Source of the DNA: Oscillospiraceae bacterium
GTDB taxonomy: Bacteria; Bacillota; Clostridia; Oscillospirales; Acutalibacteraceae
Length of the DNA stretch: 64,000 bases
Direction of reading: 5' to 3'
Assembly (NCBI GenBank): GCA_015066015.1
Contig: SVPE01000008.1
Coordinates: 56,583-120,582, forward strand
Shown here piece after piece: positions 43,841-52,500 of this stretch (position 1 is its first letter; every line of letters starts with the position of its first letter). Under the pieces are notes generated by a model. That model worked only from the letters and a program-made list of their open reading frames with translations. It was not told the origin of the DNA and searched no databases. The position numbers were made by a program, and so were the translations under genes.

Positions 43841-44713
43841 TTATATTCCCGTAAAATCAAAGTCGGGTATGAAATCCTCGCTCGCCGAGGTCTTTTCCTG
43901 AGTGAAAATTTCCGTAAATCCCATATCAATTGCAGCAGAAATAACCTTATCGTATTCTCTGTCGGTAATTTTCCGCTGAAGCTCTCTGAAGTTATCAACC
44001 TTGCCGCAGGGAGTATACTGACTCATAAGGCTTATTGCAGTATCTGTGCCGAGATTTTCCCTTATCCACTGAAGAATCTTTATTGACTGATTGGTATTCT
44101 GCGGCAGAATAAGATGCCGTACAATCACACCTTTTTTTATAAGCCCCTCACTGTCATATATGTTTTCCGGACACTGCCTTTTCATTTCGGCAAGAGCCTT
44201 TGAGGCGAAAAGGAAATAATCCTCTGCATCACTGTACATAAGTGAGCGCTCAGAGCTTATGTATTTCAGGTCGGGAAGATACACGTCAATAAGTCCCTCA
44301 AGGCTTTTAAGCGTGCTGACCTTCTCGTAGCCTGAACTGTTATACACCACAGGCACATCCGGCTTTTCTTTTTTCAGCACATTTCTTATTTTCAGCGCAT
44401 AATGTGTGGGGTTTACAAGGTTGATGTTGTGTGCACCGTCATTTACAAGCCTGCGGAAAATCTCCGAAAGCTCATCCTCACTGACGGGCTTACCCTTGCC
44501 GTTATGGCTGATTTCGTAATTCTGACAGTATACGCAACCGAGACTGCAGCCCGAAAAGAAAACCGTACCGCTTCCTCCGGTGCCGCTTACGGGAGGCTCC
44601 TCCCAGAAGTGCTTTGCAGCCCTTGCAAGGTAAATTCCGTCTCCCATACCGCAGTAGCCCTTTTCGGTTTTTCTGTCAGCATTACAGCTTCGCGGACAGA
44701 TATTACATTTCAT
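43841..44713 (-). CDS. Radical SAM protein (PflA-like, COG1313 type)
   Basis: The radical SAM Cys motif is CSLGCVYCQN (C-x3-C-x2-C). An N-terminal CNICPRSC pair with a later CGMG supplies further Cys residues, the pattern of the family often annotated as putative pyruvate formate-lyase activating enzymes. Length 290 matches. The actual substrate is not established for this family. Its start overlaps the lipase stop by 11 bases. It lies in a four-gene operon with lipase, MscL and ProC; no glycyl-radical enzyme is adjacent. Confidence 0.87.
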   Translation of the reverse strand: MKCNICPRSCNADRKTEKGYCGMGDGIYLARAAKHFWEEPPVSGTGGSGTVFFSGCSLGCVYCQNYEISHNGKGKPVSEDELSEIFRRLVNDGAHNINLVNPTHYALKIRNVLKKEKPDVPVVYNSSGYEKVSTLKSLEGLIDVYLPDLKYISSERSLMYSDAEDYFLFASKALAEMKRQCPENIYDSEGLIKKGVIVRHLILPQNTNQSIKILQWIRENLGTDTAISLMSQYTPCGKVDNFRELQRKITDREYDKVISAAIDMGFTEIFTQEKTSASEDFIPDFDFTGI

Positions 44714-45677
44714 TCTGAATAAAGAAGCTTTCGTATTCGCTTATATCAACAGGTGTAAGAATCTTCTCAACGAAATCAAGGATGTCGTTAAACACTACTT
44801 CTCTGTCATCCTCATTGAGAATCTCGTGTCTGTCACCGGGATAAAGTATGCACTTTGGCTCGTGTCCGGCATCCTCAAGATTATCGCAGACGTTGATTAC
44901 GCCCTTGCCGTTGAAGCCTACGGGATCCTTTGCACCTGAAACGAGAAGAATGGGAAGTGTAGGCGGAATAAGATATGCCCACTCATCGGTGCAGGCTGTG
45001 TTTGCAAGTGAGATAAGGTCTCTGAGGCCGCCGAGCTTGAGATCAGCACCGCAAAGAGGGTCAGCAATGTAAGCGTCAACATTTTCAACTCTTCTGCTGA
45101 GCCAGTCCTTGCCTGTACGTGCATCCTTTACCGTCATGGCACCGAGCTTATCGATAAGTGCGGCAGGCACCGCTGCTCTGGGGCCGAATTTCTTACAGAG
45201 GAATTTTATAGGCTCCTCAAGGACGACCGCCGCAGAGGGAAGCTCTCCCGTACCGCAGAGGATAAGTCCCGAAAGCTCATTGTAAAATGAAGTTGCGTAA
45301 ACTCTTGCACAGAACGAGCCCATACTGTGTCCGAAAAGGAAGTAAGGTAATTCCGGGTAACGTCTGTGCATAATGTTATAGAGCATATGCATATCGTCAA
45401 CCATTCTTACGTCGCCGTCCTTCTCAGCGAAAAAGCCGAGGTCCTCAAAGGAGTCAACGCTCTTTCCGTGACCGATGTGGTCATTGCCGCAGACAACGAA
45501 GCCCTTATCAGCAAGAAAGCGTGCAAACTCATCGTATCTTTCTATATGTTCACTTACACCGTGAGCGATCTGAAAAACGCCCCTATACTCTTTTTCATCG
45601 TCAAGCCATATGCAGCAGTGAATTTTATTCACTCCTGTAGATGACTCAAAGTAGGCGTCCTTTTTTATAACAGCCAT
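44703..45677 (-). CDS. Alpha/beta hydrolase, lysophospholipase/monoacylglycerol-lipase type
   Basis: Serine hydrolase of the PldB/MGL type. AHGVSEHIERYDEFARFL forms the early HG motif, the nucleophile elbow is GHSMGSF, the acid lies in SGAKDPVG and the His in PGDRHEIL. Length 324 is ordinary. No signal peptide, so probably cytosolic or peripheral. First gene of the lipase-radical SAM-mscL-proC operon, from the promoter at 45712-45740. The substrate is likely a lysophospholipid or monoacylglycerol. Confidence 0.88.
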   Translation of the reverse strand: MAVIKKDAYFESSTGVNKIHCCIWLDDEKEYRGVFQIAHGVSEHIERYDEFARFLADKGFVVCGNDHIGHGKSVDSFEDLGFFAEKDGDVRMVDDMHMLYNIMHRRYPELPYFLFGHSMGSFCARVYATSFYNELSGLILCGTGELPSAAVVLEEPIKFLCKKFGPRAAVPAALIDKLGAMTVKDARTGKDWLSRRVENVDAYIADPLCGADLKLGGLRDLISLANTACTDEWAYLIPPTLPILLVSGAKDPVGFNGKGVINVCDNLEDAGHEPKCILYPGDRHEILNEDDREVVFNDILDFVEKILTPVDISEYESFFIQNEM

Positions 45678-45711
45678 AATCAGTACCTCCTGATATATTT
45701 ATTTACTCTAT

Positions 45712-45740
45712 AGTATAATATATCTTACGGAAATAATCAA
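45712..45740 (-). promoter_or_regulatory. Promoter of the lipase-proC operon
   Basis: On the minus strand, TTGATT (45735-45740), a 17-base spacer and TATACT (45712-45717). Confidence 0.7.
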
Positions 45741-45776
45741 TAATTAATTTTATTTTTAAGTATTTGACTTAAGATG

Positions 45777-45805
45777 TTTACATTGTAGCTGAAATAATAT
45801 ATAAT
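45777..45805 (+). promoter_or_regulatory. Promoter of the DUF5685-dnaJ operon
   Basis: TTTACA (45777-45782), a 17-base spacer and TATAAT (45800-45805), divergent from the lipase promoter 37 bases away. Confidence 0.75.
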
Positions 45806-45835
45806 AAAGGGTAACACTGATATGTGAGGTATGAA

Positions 45836-46699
45836 ATGTTCGGTTACGTTAAATGCGACAAGCCTGAAATGAAGGTAAAGGAATACGAAGCATACAAAGG
45901 ACTTTACTGTTCTTTGTGTAAAGCTATGATAAAGCACTTCGGTGTGCTTTCGAGTCTTACGCTCAACTACGATATAGCCTTTCTTGTGCTTATGCGCCTT
46001 TCATTTTTAGGTATTGTTCCCTCATTCAATCAAGGCAGATGCCCCTTCAATGCGACAAAAAAATGCAACTTCTGTACCAACGGCGATGATGAGTTCAGAT
46101 TTGCCGCCTCAGTATCAATGATGATGTTTTATCACAAGGTCAGAGACAATATAAACGACAGCTCCTTTTTTAAAAGGCTTGTTATGTATCTGCTTCTCCC
46201 CTATGCTTATTTCAAGAATAAAAAGGCTGAAAAGCTTTACCGTGAGGTAGGTCAGATTATAAGAGACTCTATGGCAAAACAGTCTGCCGTTGAAAAAGAA
46301 AACACCGATTCCGTTGACAGGGCCGCCCACGAAAGTGCCGATGCCCTTGGAAAAATCCTTGCTTACGGCATTGATGACAGTGAGGGCAATATCTACCGCT
46401 TCGGTTACGGAGTCGGCAAGTGGGTTTACCTGTGTGATGCTGCAGACGACCTGAAAGACGATCTGAAAAAAGGCTCGTACAATGTTTTCATAAATCTTCT
46501 CGGTCTCAAAAAGGGTGACGAAGTAACGGAAAACGACCTTATGCTAATCGAACGCAACCTAAACCTCAGCTGTGCCTTTGCCGCTGAGAATTTTGAAAAA
46601 ATAAAAAACAAAACCCTTGTGCCGATTGCAAAAAACATCATTTACGGCGGCACAGAAAAAACGATGAACAACATACTGAAAGGAAAGAATAAAAAATGA
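45836..46699 (+). CDS. DUF5685 family protein
   Basis: Recognised by its N-terminus FGYVKCDKPEMKVKEYEAYKGLYCSLCKAM, with Cys pairs (YCSLCK, later CPFNATKKCNFC) suggesting a metal site. The rest is helical, reminiscent of isoprenoid-fold helical bundles, with GVGKWVYLCDAADDLKDDLKKGSYN near 200. That segment has Asp-rich DxxDDxxDD spacing, but a prenyl-synthase activity is not established. The GTG upstream in the ORF track has no site, so ATG 45836 is used (287 residues). Four-base overlap with the J-domain gene. Confidence 0.75.
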   Translation: MFGYVKCDKPEMKVKEYEAYKGLYCSLCKAMIKHFGVLSSLTLNYDIAFLVLMRLSFLGIVPSFNQGRCPFNATKKCNFCTNGDDEFRFAASVSMMMFYHKVRDNINDSSFFKRLVMYLLLPYAYFKNKKAEKLYREVGQIIRDSMAKQSAVEKENTDSVDRAAHESADALGKILAYGIDDSEGNIYRFGYGVGKWVYLCDAADDLKDDLKKGSYNVFINLLGLKKGDEVTENDLMLIERNLNLSCAFAAENFEKIKNKTLVPIAKNIIYGGTEKTMNNILKGKNKK

Positions 46700-47319
46700 A
46701 AGACCCCTATGAGGTTCTCGGCGTCCCTAGAGGAGCCGACAGAGATACCGTAAAATCAGCTTACAGAGCCCTTGCCAAAAAATATCATCCGGACCAGCAC
46801 ATCGGCAGTCCCCTTGAAGATCTTGCAAAAGAAAAAATGCAGGAAATCAACGCCGCTTACGATGCAATTATGTCGGGTAGCTTCGGTTCACACAGTAACG
46901 GCTCAGCCTATGCTGCAAACGATTACTCAGCCGTAGAAAGCCTTATCAATCAGGGACAGACCGACGAGGCTGAGCGCATTCTCGAATCAATAAACCGGAA
47001 TAACCGCGATGCACACTGGTACTACCTTAAAGGTCAGGTGAACTACAAGCGCGGCTGGACTCAGCAGGCGTACAGTTATTTTTCAATGGCTCACAATATG
47101 GACCCGGGCAACACAATGTACAGGGATGCCTTTGACAATGTATCAAGTAACGGAAACGGCGGATTCAGAACAAGCCGTACCCGGAGCCACGGTCACGGAC
47201 ACTCCTCGGGCTGCTGTGACTGCTGCGGCGACGGAGACGGTTGCGACATCTGTACGGGACTTCTTTGTGCCGACTGCTGCTGCGAATGCTTCGGCGGTGA
47301 CCTTATTTCCTGTTGCTGA
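46696..47319 (+). CDS. J-domain protein with TPR-like middle and Cys-rich tail
   Basis: The N-terminal J domain (about 3-60: DPYEVLGVPRGADRDTVKSAYR, HPD at YHPDQH) should stimulate an Hsp70 ATPase. A middle TPR-like stretch follows (about 76-150). The C-terminal ~40 residues after a His/Gly region hold about 13 Cys (GCCDCCGDGDGCDIC, CADCCCEC, SCC) and probably bind metal. It is not canonical DnaJ: it lacks the G/F region and the four CxxCxGxG repeats. Start codon overlaps the DUF5685 stop (ATGA). A client among the operon's gene products is plausible. Confidence 0.85.
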   Translation: MKDPYEVLGVPRGADRDTVKSAYRALAKKYHPDQHIGSPLEDLAKEKMQEINAAYDAIMSGSFGSHSNGSAYAANDYSAVESLINQGQTDEAERILESINRNNRDAHWYYLKGQVNYKRGWTQQAYSYFSMAHNMDPGNTMYRDAFDNVSSNGNGGFRTSRTRSHGHGHSSGCCDCCGDGDGCDICTGLLCADCCCECFGGDLISCC

Positions 47320-47328
47320 GGTAAGAAA

Positions 47329-47895
47329 ATGAAAATGTCAACAAGTGCAAAAACGGCAATCGGTGCAATGGTAACTGCACTTTCTGTAATTATCCTTATG
47401 CCCTCGGTCATCGGTGTACTGTGCTATGCACTTCCGGTAATCGCAAGTCTTCTGATACTTTTCACGGTAATTGAGCTTGACAAAAAATGGGCATTCGGCT
47501 GCTATGCGGCAACATCGGTGCTTTCCCTTGTGCTTATAGCAAACAAGGAAGCCGTTATATATTACGTTGCCTTTTTCGGCTACTATCCTATTTTAAAGGC
47601 AATACTTGAAAGCAGGAAAATGCCCCGTATCGCCGAATATATACTCAAGGTGCTTATTTTCAACATAACAATGGTCCTTGCCGTTGTTATTCTCTCCGAG
47701 GTCTTCGGTATGCCCTATGAGGAGCTTCTCGGTACGGACAGTGATTATCCGTTTCTTTCAAAATATGCAGTACCCATAATGCTCGGTTTAGGTAACATAG
47801 CCTTTATCGGTCTTGACAACGCCCTTACGAAATATGTTATCATCTACACACGCCTGTGGCAGAAAAAATTCCGTAAACTTTTTCCTTTCAGATAA
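47329..47895 (+). CDS. Small polytopic membrane protein
   Basis: Not assigned to a named family. About five hydrophobic helices in 188 residues (for example KTAIGAMVTALSVIILMPSVIGVLCYALPV and YILKVLIFNITMVLAVVIL), positively charged ends and no signal peptide. It begins nine bases after the J-domain gene and ends at a strong terminator, so it is the third gene of that operon. It may form a membrane platform for the two soluble partners; this is inference only. Confidence 0.7.
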   Translation: MKMSTSAKTAIGAMVTALSVIILMPSVIGVLCYALPVIASLLILFTVIELDKKWAFGCYAATSVLSLVLIANKEAVIYYVAFFGYYPILKAILESRKMPRIAEYILKVLIFNITMVLAVVILSEVFGMPYEELLGTDSDYPFLSKYAVPIMLGLGNIAFIGLDNALTKYVIIYTRLWQKKFRKLFPFR

Positions 47896-47904
47896 GAATT
47901 AAAT

Positions 47905-47945
47905 CCCCTCAGAGTCTTGACTTAAGCTCTGAGGGGTGTTATATT
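47905..47945 (+). terminator. Terminator of the DUF5685-dnaJ operon
   Basis: A perfect 10-bp stem, CCCCTCAGAG (47905-47914) with CTCTGAGGGG (47927-47936), followed by TGTTATATT. Confidence 0.85.
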
Positions 47946-47974
47946 ATCATAGTCGGAATATTAACCGACAGAAA

Positions 47975-48074
47975 AACAGAGTAGATTTGTGTGCGTCTGA
48001 GTGCCTCAGAGACGGGGAGTTGCTTTGGGGACGAAAAAGGTTTTCTTGCGATACACAGATCGCATCCCGCTGTT
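47975..48074 (+). promoter_or_regulatory. Candidate tetrahydrofolate (THF) riboswitch
   Basis: The P1 stem AACAG/CTGTT encloses two bits that match my memory of the folT THF aptamer: AGTAGA directly after P1 and GCATCCCG directly before its closing strand. A second stem pairs TTTGTGT with ACACAGA (one wobble). Inside are a TCTGAG/CTCAGA hairpin and a GAAAA/TTTTC hairpin. Length is 100 bases, as expected. It lies 74 bases before a gene for an ECF S component. Downstream, CTTCCTTT (about 48103-48110) can pair with AAAGGAAG at the ribosome site, consistent with control of translation initiation. Confidence 0.75.
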
Positions 48075-48148
48075 ACATTAAAAGGACTATATTATAACCG
48101 TGCTTCCTTTTCTTTTTCAGCGAGAGTAAAGTAAAGGAAGTGTTTTTT

Positions 48149-48706
48149 ATGAAAGAAAAAGCTATGAATCAGGAAAAAATCTTCACTCTTTGCTATCTCG
48201 GTATACTTATTGCAATTCAGGTGGTGCTCGCCCGCTTTGCCGTAATTCCCGTCGGTGATATGATGAGATTTTCCCTTTCGTTTATACCCGTTGTGATTGC
48301 CGCAAGAAAATTCGGCATTCTTGCAAGCACTGCCGTTTACGGTCTGGGTGACCTTGTTGGTGCAATCGCCTTCCCTACAGGCGGTGCGTTTTTCCCGGGT
48401 TACACCCTTACGGCTGCAGTAGTAGGCCTGATTTTCGGGCTTTTCCTCAGACCTGCAAAAAAAGAAGAAAGCACCGTCGCACGCTATATAAAAATCGTGC
48501 TTTCAGTACTTTCGACTCAGCTTGTGGGTTCATTTCTTATGAACAGCTTCTGGAGAAGCTTTCAGACGGGCACACCCTACGGCGCAGTGCTTATGACAAG
48601 ACTTCCCCAGTGCCTTGTATCTGCAGTTATACAGTCAGTATTTATGATACTTTTCCTTGACAGAATCTGCAAGGTTATAAAGCTGCCTCACGGTAAATCG
48701 CATTAA
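48149..48706 (+). CDS. folT: ECF transporter S component, probable folate-specific FolT
   Basis: Membrane substrate-binding subunit of an energy-coupling-factor vitamin importer; about six helices in 185 residues. The first helix (LCYLGILIAIQVVLARFAVIP), FSLSFIPVVIAARKFG and GDLVGAIAFPTGGAFFPGYTLTA match the folate-type S components. The preceding THF riboswitch candidate strongly supports folate specificity. ATG 48149 lies eight bases after AAGGAAG and is preferred to the GTG at 48140, which overlaps that site. The shared EcfA/T module must be elsewhere. Its 3' end overlaps coaX, encoded on the other strand, by 32 bases. Confidence 0.88.
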   Translation: MKEKAMNQEKIFTLCYLGILIAIQVVLARFAVIPVGDMMRFSLSFIPVVIAARKFGILASTAVYGLGDLVGAIAFPTGGAFFPGYTLTAAVVGLIFGLFLRPAKKEESTVARYIKIVLSVLSTQLVGSFLMNSFWRSFQTGTPYGAVLMTRLPQCLVSAVIQSVFMILFLDRICKVIKLPHGKSH

Positions 48707-49445
48707 GCCCGTCAAGAAGCAGATTTTCATCATGGATAACCTCTGTTTCGCAGCAGGAAACTATTTCTCTGCTGTAGCCTCCCGTAGCAACAACGGTAGC
48801 TTCACTGCTTCCGAGCTCAGCCTTTATCCTGGAAATCATTCCGTCGAGCATCGCTGCAGTACCTAAAACAATTCCGCTTTGCATACACTCAACGGTGTTT
48901 TCCCCTATTGCCTTTACGGGCTTTTCGAGGCTTATTGACGGCAGAAGCGACGCCTTTTCAGCAAGAGCGTCAAGGGAGATTTTCACTCCCGGAGAAATCG
49001 TGCAGCCTCTGAAGTAACCTTTTTCATCAATTACAATTATTTTTGTCGCAGTACCCAGGTCCGCCACAAGGCAGGGCAACGGGTACTTTTTTATTGCACC
49101 TACGCCGGCGGCAACAAGGTCTGCACCAAGCTGCGACACCGGAAGAATCTCAACCTTAAGATTTCCGTTGTATTTTTCACCTACGGTAAGAGGCTCTGTG
49201 CCGGTGATTTCTCTGAATGCACCTGTCACACCTTCCGTAACCTCGGGCACAACACTCGATACAATGCTTCCTGAAAAATCCTCTGCAGAAACACCGTAGC
49301 GGGAAAAGATGTCAAGTATTTCTGCCTTGTATCCGTCACAGTCTTTGTTCTTGTCAGTTGTCATGCGCGAGGAGAAAAGGAGCCTTTCACCCTCGTATGC
49401 ACCTATGCTTACGCTTGTGTTTCCTATATCACCGACGAGTATCAT
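48675..49445 (-). CDS. coaX: Type III pantothenate kinase
   Basis: First step of coenzyme A synthesis from pantothenate, in the feedback-resistant CoaX class. ASKHA-fold phosphate motif at the start (LVGDIGNTSVSIG), ADLGTATKIIVID in the middle, then GCTISPGVKISLDALAEKASLLP and VATGGYS. Length 256 is normal. It overlaps folT tail-to-tail. It has a clear ribosome site (AAGGAG) and is separated from the GDSL gene by a terminator. Confidence 0.95.
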   Translation of the reverse strand: MILVGDIGNTSVSIGAYEGERLLFSSRMTTDKNKDCDGYKAEILDIFSRYGVSAEDFSGSIVSSVVPEVTEGVTGAFREITGTEPLTVGEKYNGNLKVEILPVSQLGADLVAAGVGAIKKYPLPCLVADLGTATKIIVIDEKGYFRGCTISPGVKISLDALAEKASLLPSISLEKPVKAIGENTVECMQSGIVLGTAAMLDGMISRIKAELGSSEATVVATGGYSREIVSCCETEVIHDENLLLDGLNAIYREAAL

Positions 49446-49460
49446 TATAGCATCTCCTTA

Positions 49461-49497
49461 AAAAAACTCACCCGAAAAGCTTCCGGGTGATGTTTTT
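49461..49497. terminator. Terminator between GDSL gene and coaX
   Basis: TCACCCG (49468-49474) and CGGGTGA (49484-49490), with T6 on the minus strand and T5 on the plus strand. It mainly ends the minus-strand GDSL gene. Confidence 0.8.
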
Positions 49498-49505
49498 ATG
49501 TATCA

Positions 49506-52500
49506 TTAGTATACCGTTACCTTGCAGGATTCGCCGCAGTTTCCTTCAACGGAATCGGCTCTTACCATACAGGTACCCTTTCCGACAAGAGTAACCTTAC
49601 CGCTTGAATCTACACGGGCAACACTTGTGTCGGAGCTTGTCCATACAACACGCTTGTCTGTTGCATTTTCGGGCACTACCGTAGCCTTGAGATAATGTAC
49701 AGAGCCTACCATACCGCTTATGGTGGACTTATCAAGCATAACACCGAGCACGCTTGTTGCACTGACTGTAACCTGACAGTAAGCAGTGAAGTTGCCGTCC
49801 TTTGTTTTACAGTATACAACTGCAGTGCCCTTGCCTCTTGCAGTAATTACACCGCTTTGTGAAACTGTTACAACTGAGGTGTCAGAGGAGCCCCATGTAA
49901 CTGCCTTGTTGGTGGCATTTGCGGGATAAACCGTAGGAACAAGAGTATAGGTTGTACCCGTAAGCATTCCGTATTCGGTCTTGTTGAGCTTAACGCCCGT
50001 AACCCTGAGAGGATTAACCTTTACCGTACACTTGGCAGTATAGCCGCCGACAACGGTTTTGCAGGTTATAACTGCTGATGAGTTGGGGGTAAGTGCTTTT
50101 ATAAGACCTGTTGAAGAAACCGAAACTGCCTTGGGATTTGACGATGACCAGGTGACACGCTTGTCTGTTGCATTTGCAGGATAAACCGTAGCCTTGAGCT
50201 GATAGGTTTTTCCGTAATTCATTGAGCCGCCGGCGGTATTAAGAACAACCTTTGTCGGATTGATGGGAAGAACCTTTACCGTACATGTTGCAGTTTTACC
50301 GCTGTCAACGGTTTTACAGGTTATTACTGCAGTACCGGGCTTCACGCCGAGAATTTTACCGCTTGAGCTTACCTTGAGTACAGATGTATCGGAAGATGAC
50401 CAGGTGACCTTTTTGATTGAAGCGTTTTCGGGCATTACCTTGGCAACAAGCTGGTAGTATGTACCGACATACATTGAGCCGCCCTTGGTGTTGAGCGTCA
50501 CTGATGTGGACTTTATCACAGGCTTGACGGTGACTGTGCACTTGGCAGTATAGCCGCCGTTTACTGTTTTACAGGTAATGACTGCTGCGCCTGCCCTGAC
50601 ACCGGTAATCTTACCGTTTTTATCAACTGTAGCAACTGCCGTATTTGATGAGGACCAGGTAACACGCTTATCTGTTGCATCTGCGGGATAAACAGTAGCC
50701 TTGAGCTGACCTGTATAGCCTGCATAAACTGAGCCTGAGCTGTGGCTGAGCTTGACGCCCGTTGTTGCCACGACAACCCTTACATTGCAGGTTGCCGTAA
50801 CCATGGGATTATCCTTACTGCGGCATGTGATTACTGCACTGCCCGCTGCAAGACCCCTGATAAAGCCTGTCTGATCAACAGAAACGATCTTCGGGTTTGA
50901 GCTTGTCCATGTAACGTTTTTAAAGGTTGCGTTTTCGGGGTAAATTTCACATCTGAGCTGATATGTCTTACCTTTATACATATTTCCGCCTGCCTTGTTA
51001 AGAGCAATAGAAACAACCTCAACCTTTTTGAGCACCCTGACGGTACACGTTGCGGTAACACCGCCTACATTTGTTTTACAGGTAATTACTGCAGTGCCTG
51101 AGCCTACTGCGGTAACGAAACCGTTCTTGTCAACGGTTGCAACCTTAGTGTTGCTCGATGTCCAGGTAACGCTCTTATCATAAGCGTTTTCGGGAAGCAC
51201 GGTTGCCTTGAGAGTTCCCTTCTGTGTAACGTAAACCGTAGCAGAGGTTTTACTGAGAGTAACGCTTGTAGGCTTTGCATAAACCTTGATTTTGCAGCTT
51301 GCCTTGTATCCGCCTTCCTCTGTTGTGCAGGTGATTACTGCCTCACCGGGAGCAATACACTCTACATAACCCTTACCGTTTACCTTTACAACGGAGGGAT
51401 TGCTGCTTGTCCAGATAAGATTCTTATTGACTGCAGTTGAGGGGAAAATGCTTGCCTTGAGATAGCCTGTCTTACCGACATAAACTGATACGGAGGTCTT
51501 GTCGAGCCTTACGCCCGCAACTGTCTTGCCTACACCGATGCAGCTGAGAGGGAATTCCTGTGCCCAGATTCTCTGCATTGTGTCTGAGGGGTGAATGCCG
51601 TCAATTGTATATTCGGGATAGAAGGCATCGGGATCCTTGGGGTTAACGGAAAACTCGTTGAAATCTACAAAGCCGTCGTGCTCATTTGTGGAAGCAAGCC
51701 ATTTATTTACATTCTGAGCAATTGCCCAGTCTGCGGCAAATTCCTCATCAGTTCTGACATATTTCGCACCTGTGCCGAGATAGTCTCTTGTCGATCCCTT
51801 CCAGGGAGTGATGCCGACTGCAATAACCTTGATACCCGCATCGTGGCACATACGGAAAAGCTGTCTGTAGCCAAGGCAGATTTCCTGCCATGTGGGCTGC
51901 TCAATTCCCGGATACATTTCCATAACGTCATTACATACGGGATGGATAATATCGTTGGCACCGATTTTTATAATAACATACTCAACACCTGACTGGCTGA
52001 GCACGTCACGCTGGAATCTGTCAAGCAGAGACTCACCGAAAATAAGCGAGCCGTAACCGAGACCGTCACCGAGAAGTCTGTTACCGATAATACCCTTACC
52101 TGCAACACCGACATTTGTAATCTCTTTTTCATTTATAGCTCCTGCAAGATACTTGGGAAACTCATTTGAAACGGTGGAGTCACCGACAACTACAACCGAA
52201 TATGCATTTTCGTCGGCAAGAACGTCCATACTTGCAAGGCAGGGAACGACCTTGACAAAGCTGAATGCAAGCTTGATGTCAACATCGCTTCCGGTGATTT
52301 TTGAAAGGTACTCCATAATTTCCTGGCTGTCCATCATTGTACCGATGTCCATGGAAGCCTTGCTTGTATAGTCATTACCCAGAGCAAGATAGGTTTCGCC
52401 GCCGGAAAGACCCATTGTCTTTACCTCGGTGAAATCCTCGATATAAATGCTGATAGCGATATCCTCACCTGCTTTTACATCGTAAGTGATGGGGTCGGAG

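Noticed and set aside
43841-44713. Pyruvate formate-lyase activase naming
   Set aside because: The Cys pattern fits the COG1313-type family, but no glycyl-radical enzyme is nearby and function is not established.
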